Shown here: positions 18,506-25,963 of the stretch, in pieces | Position numbering within the stretch: the first letter of the stretch is position 1 | Layout of the letters: every line of letters begins with the position of its first letter | Virus record (IMG/VR): IMGVR_UViG_3300027754_000159 | Location: 1-46,353 of that record | Length of the DNA: 46,353 nt | Strand: one strand, 5' to 3' | DNA from: a virus | Notes under the pieces: model-generated | The model's input: only the letters and a program-made list of their open reading frames with translations | Database searches by the model: none | Told to the model about the DNA's origin: nothing | Translations under genes and position numbers: made by a program

Positions 18506-18943
18506 TTAGAATTTTGTTGTTGCGTATTCCACATTGAATTTTTCTTGTCCTAAAATATCTTGTATTTGGTTTATAATTTTAGGAATTAATTCACGAATAT
18601 CAACACTATATCTAACTCTTTGTGGATAAACATTTCCAGTGAATTTTTTAGCCGCTACAACTCTTTCATCTATTCTGATTTCAAAATCAAAGATATCTTC
18701 TTTGTCATAGATTGGTGTTCTATTTATTTGTTCTTCGGTTTGTTTTTCATAAGGATTGTATTGACCCCACAAGAACTCAAAAGACTTATCTTTTAATTGT
18801 TTTTGTACTATATCAACACAATCATTAACACAGTCTAACATCTCTCTTGAGTTAACTGATTTTGGATTAAAATTTTTCATAGAAAAATATCTTTGGCAGA
18901 TAATATTTCCGTTTATACGTAAGACGAATTCGAATTTCTTCAT
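18506..18943 (-). CDS. Uncharacterised protein with an internal tandem duplication (145 aa)
   Basis: The ATG at 18943 overlaps the RNase H stop as ATGA. The two halves align with each other: residues about 3-55 ('FEFVLRINGNIICQRYF' ... 'VDIVQKQLKDKSFEF') and about 85-140 ('FDFEIRIDERVVAAKKF' ... 'INQIQDILGQEKFNV'). Each half would form beta strands followed by a helix. No known family is recognised. Its position between RNase H and the helicase suggests a role in replication, perhaps as a helicase accessory or loader, but this is context only. Confidence 0.8.
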   Translation of the reverse strand: MKKFEFVLRINGNIICQRYFSMKNFNPKSVNSREMLDCVNDCVDIVQKQLKDKSFEFLWGQYNPYEKQTEEQINRTPIYDKEDIFDFEIRIDERVVAAKKFTGNVYPQRVRYSVDIRELIPKIINQIQDILGQEKFNVEYATTKF

Positions 18944-19959
18944 AATTTTGAATTTTTAAAGTTATTTTTTTCTTTTTTACTTAATTTAATAAATGGGTCT
19001 AAAAAATTTACATACCCATTTTCTCCGCCAGGGATAGCGTACATAACACCATCCTCAAACATCATTTTTAAAACATTTTTATAATCTCTACCTTCAGGAT
19101 TTAAAGGTAAGTTTATAAGATTCATTACTTCTTCTTTGGCTTCATCCGTTAAAAGAGGTTGGTGTAAATCAATAATAATTTTGTTTATCTCATAAACATT
19201 ACCTTTGTGACATCCCTTTGTTTTACCTTCTATTATTGAATCAAATACTTTTAAATTTTTTCCTTCCTTCAGTATTTTAGTTTTTTCTAAAATCTCTTCT
19301 AAAGTTACCTTCCTTTCTTTTATTTCAGGAAAATGTGTTAAGAGAGTTGTTTCAGATACACCTTCTATACCTTTGATATTATCACTAGTACATCCTTCAA
19401 TAATCTTAACTAAACCAGCATTTTCGTAATAATGTTGGAAGAACCAACTGTAATTACCAATACCCACTAAAACTTTTTTGTCAGCCAAAAATAAACTAAC
19501 TTCAGTTGTTATTAACTGACATAAGTCTCTATCATTTGTATAAATGATAACTTCTTCATTTTTGGATTTGTTAAGGGAATAATATGAAAGTAAATCATCT
19601 GATTCACAATCAGGATGTTCATACTGACGTAGGAACAAATCTTCAGCGTAAGCTTTAACTCTTAATTTTTGAGTTTCATAGCTTTCATCAATAAATCTTG
19701 GTCGATTGTTTTTGTATTCTGGGTAGTAGTCAAGTCTTAAATACCCACCTCTTTCACCATCCCACATGATAATAACCTTATCAATAGATAATTCTACTAT
19801 ATGTTTTCTAAGTGTTGAGTAGAATTGGAATATTCCACCTATGTGTCTTTCCTTATAAAAAACGTTCTTTGCTCCGCTATATGAGCGTTTCATTAATACG
19901 TTTCCGTCAATAAGAAGTGTTTTGGTTTTTTCTTTTTTCTTAACTACTTTGAGACCCAT
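18940..19959 (-). CDS. rnh: 5'-3' exonuclease / RNase H, T4 Rnh/FEN-like (339 aa)
   Basis: Removes RNA primers from lagging-strand fragments. Metal-binding acidic residues of the FEN/PIN nuclease fold appear in order: 'LLIDGN', 'MWDGE', 'ESDDLLSY', 'TNDRDLCQL' and 'GCTSDNIKG', the last beginning the helix-hairpin-helix-type region 'GVSETTLL'. Length is near T4 Rnh (305). A longer reading from TTG at 19986 adds nine residues; the internal ATG at 19959 is preferred, and it overlaps the upstream gene by 20 nt. The stop overlaps the next ATG as ATGA. Confidence 0.9.
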   Translation of the reverse strand: MGLKVVKKKEKTKTLLIDGNVLMKRSYSGAKNVFYKERHIGGIFQFYSTLRKHIVELSIDKVIIMWDGERGGYLRLDYYPEYKNNRPRFIDESYETQKLRVKAYAEDLFLRQYEHPDCESDDLLSYYSLNKSKNEEVIIYTNDRDLCQLITTEVSLFLADKKVLVGIGNYSWFFQHYYENAGLVKIIEGCTSDNIKGIEGVSETTLLTHFPEIKERKVTLEEILEKTKILKEGKNLKVFDSIIEGKTKGCHKGNVYEINKIIIDLHQPLLTDEAKEEVMNLINLPLNPEGRDYKNVLKMMFEDGVMYAIPGGENGYVNFLDPFIKLSKKEKNNFKNSKL

Positions 19960-20185
19960 TCCCTGTGAAATTAAAGGGTTGAACAATATTTTTTTTTTCT
20001 TCTTCTTGGTATTCTAAGACCCCTACTTCAACTAAAAAAGCTAACCATTCAGCACTTAATTCTTCGTGTGGTTGTAAGTATCTTTCAACACCTTGTTGTA
20101 TAAGGTAGAAACAACTCATTTGCCCACCATCAACTGTTAAAGCCTCTGTGTTTAATTCTTTTAGTTTGTTGTAGTTAATTTTCAT
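19940..20185 (-). CDS. Small uncharacterised protein between uvsX and rnh (81 aa)
   Basis: The ATG at 20185 overlaps the UvsX stop as TAATG, and the 3' end overlaps the RNase H start by 20 nt, so it is tightly coupled to both. The protein has a helical middle ('MSCFYLIQQGVERYL', 'LSAEWLAFLVEVGVLEYQEEE') and a disordered tail. No family is recognised. A small recombination or replication accessory is a reasonable guess from context only. Confidence 0.75.
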   Translation of the reverse strand: MKINYNKLKELNTEALTVDGGQMSCFYLIQQGVERYLQPHEELSAEWLAFLVEVGVLEYQEEEKKNIVQPFNFTGNGSQSS

Positions 20186-21252
20186 TATTCAAGTCCTTCT
20201 AGTTCTATGTCAGTTTTGGAGTCTTCTAATTGGAAGTCTTCTCCCTCTTTTATGTCTAAACCATTTTTAATAAATGTGTCAGCCCAATAGTTAGAGTATT
20301 CTATTTTATATTTTTCTTCAGCCTCTTTTGAGTCTTCGATGAAACCGTGTGGTGTTACAATAACTTTACCATCTTCATATCCAATACCATTAACATGGTT
20401 TTTAAGGATAGATATTTTGGTTCTAGCAGCGAATTTAATCTTTCTACCGTTTTTAGTTGCCATAATTTTATTAGTTCCAGCTCCTTTTTGGTTACCATAT
20501 AAGAAAATCAAAGTACTGTTAAGGTAAATTGCCTCACCACCTTTCATTTTAATTTTTGGTTGTCCCATTGGAGAGTCAGGTAATTCTACCCAAGGTTGGT
20601 TAACAAACACAATAGTATTTGTATACTTGTTAGGTTTACCGTCAGACAAAGTTTCTTTTCTTGATGAAGTAATTCTACCATTTAAACCCATCCCAATTTT
20701 GTCGGCTAATACAGACGCGTTATGCATCTTACCACCTTTACCATCGAAAGTCATTTTACATGGAATTGAACCTACTGAATCCCAAAAGAACACTATATCA
20801 TAAGGAATTTCACCTTTTGCTTGTGCATCCAATACTTGATTGATGTAATCTGTGATTTGTTCAATATAATCAAAATCATCACGGAAAAGATAAAATCCAT
20901 CCCATTCTCCTGGACTTAGTTCTTTTGTATCTAAACCCATTAACTGAGCGTGACCAAAACTCCACTTCTTTTCTGTAATAACAAATACAGGTAGAATACC
21001 GTTTTGTTGACACCAAATAGCACTTTTTAATAAACCTGTTGTTTTTCCTGTATCGGAATGACCTAAGAAAACATTTAAATGTCCTAATGCTGGTCCAGGT
21101 ACTCCTGTAGCTTTTTGAAAAGCTTCACCCAAATCAATAAATCTATCGGCTTTATATTTAGTTTTAGCACTAAATTTATCCTTTAGAGAATCAAGTGAAA
21201 ACTCTTTTTTACCTATAGCTTTTTTAGCTGTTATTTTTATATCTCCAGACAT
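20185..21252 (-). CDS. uvsX: UvsX/RecA-like recombinase (355 aa)
   Basis: Forms filaments on single-stranded DNA and drives strand invasion for recombination-dependent replication. Walker A is 'GHSDTGKT' (64-71), with Asp/Thr in the loop where bacterial RecA has Ser/Gly. Walker B is 'DIVFFWDSVGS' (152-162). 'VFVNQPWVELPDSPMGQPKIKMKGGEAIYL' (given here in its recognisable parts FVNQPW and KMKGGEAIYL) corresponds to loops L1/L2 and the following strand in UvsX-type proteins. Length is near T4 UvsX (391). The SSB gene just upstream (10 nt gap) is its functional partner. Confidence 0.9.
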   Translation of the reverse strand: MSGDIKITAKKAIGKKEFSLDSLKDKFSAKTKYKADRFIDLGEAFQKATGVPGPALGHLNVFLGHSDTGKTTGLLKSAIWCQQNGILPVFVITEKKWSFGHAQLMGLDTKELSPGEWDGFYLFRDDFDYIEQITDYINQVLDAQAKGEIPYDIVFFWDSVGSIPCKMTFDGKGGKMHNASVLADKIGMGLNGRITSSRKETLSDGKPNKYTNTIVFVNQPWVELPDSPMGQPKIKMKGGEAIYLNSTLIFLYGNQKGAGTNKIMATKNGRKIKFAARTKISILKNHVNGIGYEDGKVIVTPHGFIEDSKEAEEKYKIEYSNYWADTFIKNGLDIKEGEDFQLEDSKTDIELEGLE

Positions 21253-21262
21253 AGTTTAGTTT

Positions 21263-22105
21263 TTAAAATGGCATTTCATCATCTTCTTCCTCTTCACTAG
21301 ATTCATCACTAGTAGGTGGAGCTACATATTTTACAGTAGTTGTACCTTCTTTTTTGGAAACTTCTTCACCTTTAGCTACAAACTTTTTCAAGTTTTTATC
21401 ATAAACAGGAGTTTCACCGTTTGCGATAATTTCAAGATACTCTAATGGAGAAGATTTGTATACTTCTTTCCAAGTACCAGCATCTTTAATCCAAGTGTTA
21501 GCTTTGGTTTTGTCTGTAGTCAACATTGATTGGTCTTCAGCCATGATAGAAGTAACTTTTGTGTTATTCTTATCACCTCTTGCCAATACAAGAACTAAGT
21601 CACGACCTTCTCTTGGATCTGACAAATCACCTTTCTTTGTGAAAAGAGGAATCATTTTATCTAATTCACCTTCACCTTTGTAGTTGTGTTTGAATCGATA
21701 AATTTTGATACCGTCATCTTCTTTAGAACGGTCAATTACACGTGCTAAATAAAATTTAGCTGCTTTGTAGGTCTTGGCGATTTTTTTATCTTCCTCACTA
21801 CCTGTAGCTTTTAAAGCTTTTTCTACTTCACACAAAGGACAAGTTTCTCCGTCATTGTGTTCTCTACAGTACAGTTTTCTCCACTGTCCATTAACTTGCA
21901 TAACATGGAAATAGCCTTCTTCAAAAGGTGAACCACCTTTTTCTTTAGCCGGCATCAAACGAATGGTTGCTTCACCATTGTTTACTCCATCTTCTAATCT
22001 TGGGTTAAAGTACTTTGAGAAATCTGGGCCATCAAAGGATTTTCCACCTGAGGCACTTTTGTTTTTTTCGTACTGACTCATTATCGAGCCTAAAACATCA
22101 CTCAT
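21263..22105 (-). CDS. 32: Single-stranded DNA-binding protein, T4 gp32-like (280 aa)
   Basis: Coats single-stranded DNA at forks and recruits replication and recombination proteins. A zinc-binding set C80-x2-H83-x5-C89-x2-C92 ('CREHNDGETCPLC') matches the gp32 zinc module, and the region after it ('KFYLARVIDR', 'DLVLVLARGD') is OB-fold-like. The C-terminus is a flexible acidic tail ending 'EEEEDDEMPF', like the protein-interaction tip of bacterial SSBs. Length is close to T4 gp32 (301). It is the first gene of the replication operon, after a terminator and a candidate promoter. Confidence 0.93.
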   Translation of the reverse strand: MSDVLGSIMSQYEKNKSASGGKSFDGPDFSKYFNPRLEDGVNNGEATIRLMPAKEKGGSPFEEGYFHVMQVNGQWRKLYCREHNDGETCPLCEVEKALKATGSEEDKKIAKTYKAAKFYLARVIDRSKEDDGIKIYRFKHNYKGEGELDKMIPLFTKKGDLSDPREGRDLVLVLARGDKNNTKVTSIMAEDQSMLTTDKTKANTWIKDAGTWKEVYKSSPLEYLEIIANGETPVYDKNLKKFVAKGEEVSKKEGTTTVKYVAPPTSDESSEEEEDDEMPF

Positions 22106-22153
22106 TTTTCTAATTTTTTAATTGTTTAACTAACTTTTTTTAAATACTTAAGA

Positions 22154-22187
22154 CAATTATAAGTATATTATTCCTTTTTGTAAACAA
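22154..22187 (-). promoter_or_regulatory. Candidate Bacteroidota-type promoter for the replication operon
   Basis: Reading leftward: TTG (22187-22185), 23-nt spacer, TATAATTG (22161-22154). The known flavobacterial consensus is TTG, 17-23 nt, TAnnTTTG, so this has one mismatch in the -7 box. It lies just after a terminator and 48 nt before the SSB ATG. Confidence 0.45.
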
Positions 22188-22211
22188 AAAAGGGGGTATT
22201 AACCCCCTTTT
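22187..22211. terminator. Intrinsic terminator between the acidic-protein gene and SSB
   Basis: Perfect stem GGGGGT/ACCCCC extended by A:T pairs (about AAAAGGGGGT and ACCCCCTTTT) with a 4-nt loop and T-runs on both sides, so it can work in either direction. It ends the leftward unit containing 22219-24275. Confidence 0.88.
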
Positions 22212-22218
22212 ATTTATA

Positions 22219-23832
22219 TTAATTTTTGTTGTTTTTAGATTCGTTTGACATTTTAACGTTAGGCATAAAACGGAAAGTTTTATCCTTTTCAATCTTAAGT
22301 TTTACTTTACTACCTATTTTAAAATTATAAGCCGTACTATAATAATGAAATTCAACAGTCTCACCTTTATTAGTTTTTACCGTCACAACAATACCCGCCG
22401 ATTCAGTTTGACCCATATCTTCAATTATACCAATAAAAGTTTCACCAATTTCAGCGTTACGTGTACTACCATCAGCGTTTGTTACATCAACGTCACTTAT
22501 AGAAACACCGAGTGTTATAACCGCTGCCATAGCAATACCAGTTGAAACATATGAACCTAATTTACCTTTATTAATTTCAGTTAAAACTTTTTTTTTCCTG
22601 TGTCTAGATTCACTCATACCCTGAAGCGTGTTGTTGACCTCTTCTATTGTATTTACTATGTTTTGAATTCTATTTTCAATTTGTTCGATAACTTCTGGAT
22701 CGGCATCCATTTCTTTAGCTTTTAATACACTTTCTGTTAAGCTATTAATAGTTTCTTCAATACTATCACCCATCTCACTTTGATAAAGTTCTTCGAAGGA
22801 TGAAAACCCACCAGATTTAATTTCATCAATTATATTTTCATTTCTTAAATGACCCTCTAACATACCAAGAGTTATAGTAGTCATGAATAGTGCCATTTCA
22901 ATTAGTGAATCACGTTCTGAGTTATCATCATTTTCACCTTCCTCACCAAAATTTAATGATGTCTGTTCATCATTCTCTCTCAATCTTTTTTTCTTGTTTT
23001 TAGATTCAGGAACAAAAGATTTTTTAATATCAATAGAACTAAAATCTTTAACGTCTTCACCATTTGGGTCTAATTTCCAAACTTTAACTTGTCCATCTGG
23101 ACTTTGTCCATCAGGTGTATTACCGTCTGTAACTTCATAATTACTTTTTTTAGCCACATCATCCCAATAATCTGTTAACTTAACATTGAATGGGTAGCTA
23201 TCTAATGAACGTAATTCTAATTTTTCTTTTGGTTTTTGTGATTGTAAATCTTGTTTAATAGAGTTAATTTCGTTAGAAACTGAATCTATTTTAGATAATG
23301 ATGTCTCAAAGTTTTTAAACTGAGCCATTAAATCTTTAATCATGTTTTTACCTTCTTCAGCCGCTGTTACAGCTCTTTCAGCCGAACCTTTAGCGTCATC
23401 AGCTCTTTTTACGATATCGGTAACATCGATTTCTTCGGTATCAGAGTCATCATCAGATTCGATATCATCAGCCGCACTAAATTCATCTGCGGTACCAAAT
23501 TCATCATCATCAGTTTCTTCAGTATCTCCTTCGGTATCACCAAATCCACCTTCATCTTCCGTATCCCCACCTTCTGTATCATCACCAAAATCAAAGTCAG
23601 CATTGTCTTCACCACCTTCTTTGTTGTCTCCACCTTCGGCATCATCACCAAAATCAAATTCCGTATCATCTGTTTCTTCTTCCTCATCATCAGCATAATC
23701 TGTACGTTGTTCTGGATCTAGATAAGGTGCGTGATTTCTTTCTGTTAAAAAGTTACCACCTGTTTTAGTATTATAACCAAGAAGTTCTTTATATCTCTTT
23801 AGAGACTCATTCAATTCGTTAGATTTTTTCAT
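22219..23832 (-). CDS. Very acidic uncharacterised protein (537 aa)
   Basis: A GTG at 23850 gives six more residues, but the ATG at 23832, one base after the upstream stop, is preferred. Order of parts: a helical N-terminus ('NELNESLKRYKELLGY'); an Asp/Glu/Gly-rich disordered tract (about 46-140) with a repeated 'FDFGDDxEGGD'; a helical, probably coiled segment (about 140-200); a middle soluble region; a helical region near 310-410; and a hydrophobic stretch at about 427-447 ('TGIAMAAVITLGVSI') followed by a beta-rich C-terminus. The acidic, helical nature recalls phage scaffold or core proteins, but the hydrophobic stretch is unexpected there. No family is recognised; a head-assembly role is speculation. 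Confidence 0.8.
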   Translation of the reverse strand: MKKSNELNESLKRYKELLGYNTKTGGNFLTERNHAPYLDPEQRTDYADDEEEETDDTEFDFGDDAEGGDNKEGGEDNADFDFGDDTEGGDTEDEGGFGDTEGDTEETDDDEFGTADEFSAADDIESDDDSDTEEIDVTDIVKRADDAKGSAERAVTAAEEGKNMIKDLMAQFKNFETSLSKIDSVSNEINSIKQDLQSQKPKEKLELRSLDSYPFNVKLTDYWDDVAKKSNYEVTDGNTPDGQSPDGQVKVWKLDPNGEDVKDFSSIDIKKSFVPESKNKKKRLRENDEQTSLNFGEEGENDDNSERDSLIEMALFMTTITLGMLEGHLRNENIIDEIKSGGFSSFEELYQSEMGDSIEETINSLTESVLKAKEMDADPEVIEQIENRIQNIVNTIEEVNNTLQGMSESRHRKKKVLTEINKGKLGSYVSTGIAMAAVITLGVSISDVDVTNADGSTRNAEIGETFIGIIEDMGQTESAGIVVTVKTNKGETVEFHYYSTAYNFKIGSKVKLKIEKDKTFRFMPNVKMSNESKNNKN

Positions 23833-23833
23833 A

Positions 23834-24034
23834 TTAGATTGTGTATTCACTTAATAATTGACGACCATCATTTGTGATGATTTTCTTATGTTCTCTTTTA
23901 ACAATCTCTTCTGGATTGTTGATTAAACATTCTTCACCTTGACATTCTACTTGTTTTGTAGTTTTTAAAAAAGAATCAAGTTTAGATTTGATTTCGTTTT
24001 CTTCGGTGTTTTCTTTTTTTCTATTTTTAATCAT
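23834..24034 (-). CDS. Small charged uncharacterised protein (66 aa)
   Basis: The ATG at 24034 lies 4 nt after the upstream stop, and the stop is one base before the next preferred ATG. The protein is Lys/Glu-rich with two cysteines spaced C-x4-C ('VECQGEECLI'), too few for an obvious zinc site. No family is recognised. Tight spacing supports it as a real member of the 24275-22219 unit. Confidence 0.65.
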   Translation of the reverse strand: MIKNRKKENTEENEIKSKLDSFLKTTKQVECQGEECLINNPEEIVKREHKKIITNDGRQLLSEYTI

Positions 24035-24038
24035 AACT

Positions 24039-24275
24039 TTATAATAATTTTTTTATTCTAGTAATTTCCTCTTTCATGTTTCTATGATTTTGCATTTGAT
24101 TCATAATACCCATAAAAGTTTGACCGTTTGGTTCTATTTCAAATTCAGATTTATCTATTTTATGTCCAGTCATATTTTCATAAAATATAACCCATTTAAT
24201 TACAATTTCTTTAATATTTTTACCTGAATCTAACCATGTAGCAAGTAGAGCTTTTTCAAAATCTAGAGTGTTCAT
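24039..24275 (-). CDS. Small uncharacterised protein (78 aa), first gene after a TATAAATATC element
   Basis: The ATG at 24275 is 11 nt from the conserved element. The protein is mostly helical, with 'NIKEIVIKWVIFYENMTGHKI' and a basic C-terminal helix 'HRNMKEEITRIKKLL'. No family is recognised. It heads a short unit with the 66-aa and the acidic proteins, so expression with the structural genes is likely. Confidence 0.7.
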   Translation of the reverse strand: MNTLDFEKALLATWLDSGKNIKEIVIKWVIFYENMTGHKIDKSEFEIEPNGQTFMGIMNQMQNHRNMKEEITRIKKLL

Positions 24276-24286
24276 AATCTTTTATA

Positions 24287-24296
24287 TATAAATATC
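24287..24296 (-). promoter_or_regulatory. Conserved TATAAATATC element, copy 2
   Basis: Identical 10-mer filling most of the 25-nt gap between genes at 24301 and 24275, ending 11 nt before the latter's ATG. No terminator lies between, so it may add a promoter inside a longer operon. Confidence 0.55.
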
Positions 24297-24300
24297 GAGA

Positions 24301-24699
24301 TTAAGGTAAAAATACTCTTTCAATTGTGGTAATCTCAAGACTATCACCTTTTAAAAGAATAATTTTATTTTTAAACTTTTCCCAATCGATTTTATATTCT
24401 TTATAGTTAACGTTACCACCCAAACCACTTTCTTGTTCTATCAACTTATTTAAAGCATTAATAGTGAAAATGGTATCACCTTTTTTATGTACTTGTATTG
24501 TTTTTGGGATTTCTTTCTTAATATCTATTTTTTGTTCGATATCAAGATTAATTTTGTAAGTTAAAAGAAACTCGTTATCGGTCTTAAAGAAAAAGACTTG
24601 TTCTTTCTTAACATCAAATTTTCTGTTTATTTTTTTTAAAATACTTTCTAGGTATTCTTCTTTAACAAAGGAGGCTAGAAGTAGTGTTTTTTGTTGCAT
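24301..24699 (-). CDS. Uncharacterised protein (132 aa)
   Basis: The ATG at 24699 overlaps the upstream gene by 38 nt in another frame. The protein alternates beta strands and helices ('LASFVKEEYLESILKKINRKF', 'EFLLTYKINLD', 'TIFTINALNKLIEQE'), like a small ferredoxin-like or RNA-binding fold, but no family is recognised. It is followed by a TATAAATATC element. A regulatory or assembly role cannot be told apart from sequence. Confidence 0.75.
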   Translation of the reverse strand: MQQKTLLLASFVKEEYLESILKKINRKFDVKKEQVFFFKTDNEFLLTYKINLDIEQKIDIKKEIPKTIQVHKKGDTIFTINALNKLIEQESGLGGNVNYKEYKIDWEKFKNKIILLKGDSLEITTIERVFLP

Positions 24700-25291
24700 C
24701 CCTAAATAGTAAGTATGGCAGATATTTTATAGTTAAATATTTAAGTTCATTTTTAAAGTTTTTTTCCAAATTTTCTTCAAAAAACTTGGTACTTTCTTTC
24801 AATGTACTAATTATTATTTCCCTATCGAACCCAATAAAATCTAACTGTTCAAGGTCGATAGAAAATATAATAAAGTTGTGGTATATATACACAACTTTAT
24901 TTAAGTATAAATATGCAAAACCACCCGCAACGCTTTTAATTTTAGTAATTAATTCTTCGGTAGTATTGATTTTATATATTATAGGGTCTATATTAAAAAA
25001 TTTTATTTCTTTAACGTAGTCCTCATAAGTTTTTTTAATAAAACTTTTTAAATCTTCTTCAAAAATAGTTCTCTTTTCTGTTGTAGAAAAAGTCCAATAA
25101 AGGTTATCCTTAATTTTTTTTCTTAAGATAGATGCTTTTGGAATGTTTGTTTTGGTTTCTTCCCACCCAATGATTAATGTGGGCAAAGTATTGTCTTTAA
25201 TTTTTAAATATTCTTCAATACTTAAAATATTAAAACCATTAGGTATGCCTGTTATACCATTGTTTGTAACAATATTTCCTACAATACTCAT
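24662..25291 (-). CDS. Uncharacterised protein (209 aa)
   Basis: The ATG at 25291 lies 39 nt after the lysozyme stop. The protein is Ile/Lys/Phe-rich, with a mixed alpha/beta pattern, including 'PTLIIGWEETKTNIP' and 'GGFAYLYLNKVVYIYHNFIIFSIDLEQ', and a helical C-terminus. The paired strands look like a nuclease- or regulator-type core, but no catalytic motif is evident and no family is recognised. It overlaps the next gene by 38 nt. Confidence 0.75.
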   Translation of the reverse strand: MSIVGNIVTNNGITGIPNGFNILSIEEYLKIKDNTLPTLIIGWEETKTNIPKASILRKKIKDNLYWTFSTTEKRTIFEEDLKSFIKKTYEDYVKEIKFFNIDPIIYKINTTEELITKIKSVAGGFAYLYLNKVVYIYHNFIIFSIDLEQLDFIGFDREIIISTLKESTKFFEENLEKNFKNELKYLTIKYLPYLLFRDATKNTTSSLLC

Positions 25292-25330
25292 TAATTAATG
25301 ATAAGTAATTAAAAATTAAAAAGAAACTTT

Positions 25331-25960
25331 TTAGTACTTACTTAAGGCTAATTTAAACATTTCCCAATTTTCTTCAGCACCACTCTTACAACCACTAGCA
25401 CAAAGACTAGGATTTACAACTTTTCCAGGTTCATCTTGTTTATACCCACACCTTGTTACAACATCTGTACCTTTTGGTAGTGCTCTAGCTAATGAAGTCC
25501 AAGTACAATCTATTTTACCTTTAACAATCATTTTACTAAAATTATCAGCAGATTTAGATGCCTCAATTAACTCACTTTCACTAATCTTACCTGATATTAA
25601 TTTATAAGCTAAGTAGTCTTGATTACTCTTACTAAATGGTGCGTTATAATAGTAGTCTATATTTTTATATGTGTTAGGTTTAGTTAACTTTGTTAAAGTT
25701 AAATCTGTTTTATTTTTTTCCGATAATTCCCACCAAGTAGAACTTAAAAAACCATATCTACCCGCGGCCGTAGTTGCATAACCATCTTTTATTAACCAAT
25801 CATTTCCTCCGTGGCCAAAAGTACAATTTTCTGACCATCCATTAATTGTGTAAAAAGCAAAAAGAACGTCATAACCATTTTGTGACACACCTAAAGGTCC
25901 TTCTGTATAAGCTATAGTATCTAACATAGCTCTATAATATTTTGATGTTACTGCCGGCAT
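25331..25960 (-). CDS. Lysozyme-like cell-wall hydrolase, lambda-R/GH104 type (209 aa)
   Basis: Cleaves glycan strands of peptidoglycan. The N-terminal region shows the GH104 pattern: 'MLDTIAYTEG' with Glu20 in the position of lambda R's catalytic Glu19, 'NGYDVLFAF', and 'TTAAGRYGFLSSTWW' (the A-A-G-R-Y-x-F-L signature). The C-terminal 60 residues add a Cys-bearing tail ('CASGCKSG'). No signal peptide or membrane anchor is seen. It directly follows the tail-hub gene (3-nt gap), which itself carries a peptidase domain. I therefore favour a virion-associated hub lysozyme, equivalent to T4 gp5's role, over a free endolysin; no holin is visible next to it. Confidence 0.85.
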   Translation of the reverse strand: MPAVTSKYYRAMLDTIAYTEGPLGVSQNGYDVLFAFYTINGWSENCTFGHGGNDWLIKDGYATTAAGRYGFLSSTWWELSEKNKTDLTLTKLTKPNTYKNIDYYYNAPFSKSNQDYLAYKLISGKISESELIEASKSADNFSKMIVKGKIDCTWTSLARALPKGTDVVTRCGYKQDEPGKVVNPSLCASGCKSGAEENWEMFKLALSKY

Positions 25961-25963
25961 ATA

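Noticed and set aside
23342-23698. A rightward Ser/Pro-rich frame and a second leftward frame across the acidic tract.
   Set aside because: Low-complexity by-products of the Asp/Glu repeat codons in the real gene.
24904-24913. TATAAATATG inside the 209-aa gene at about 24904.
   Set aside because: Ends in G rather than C, lies within coding DNA and is not close to a gene start; treated as background.
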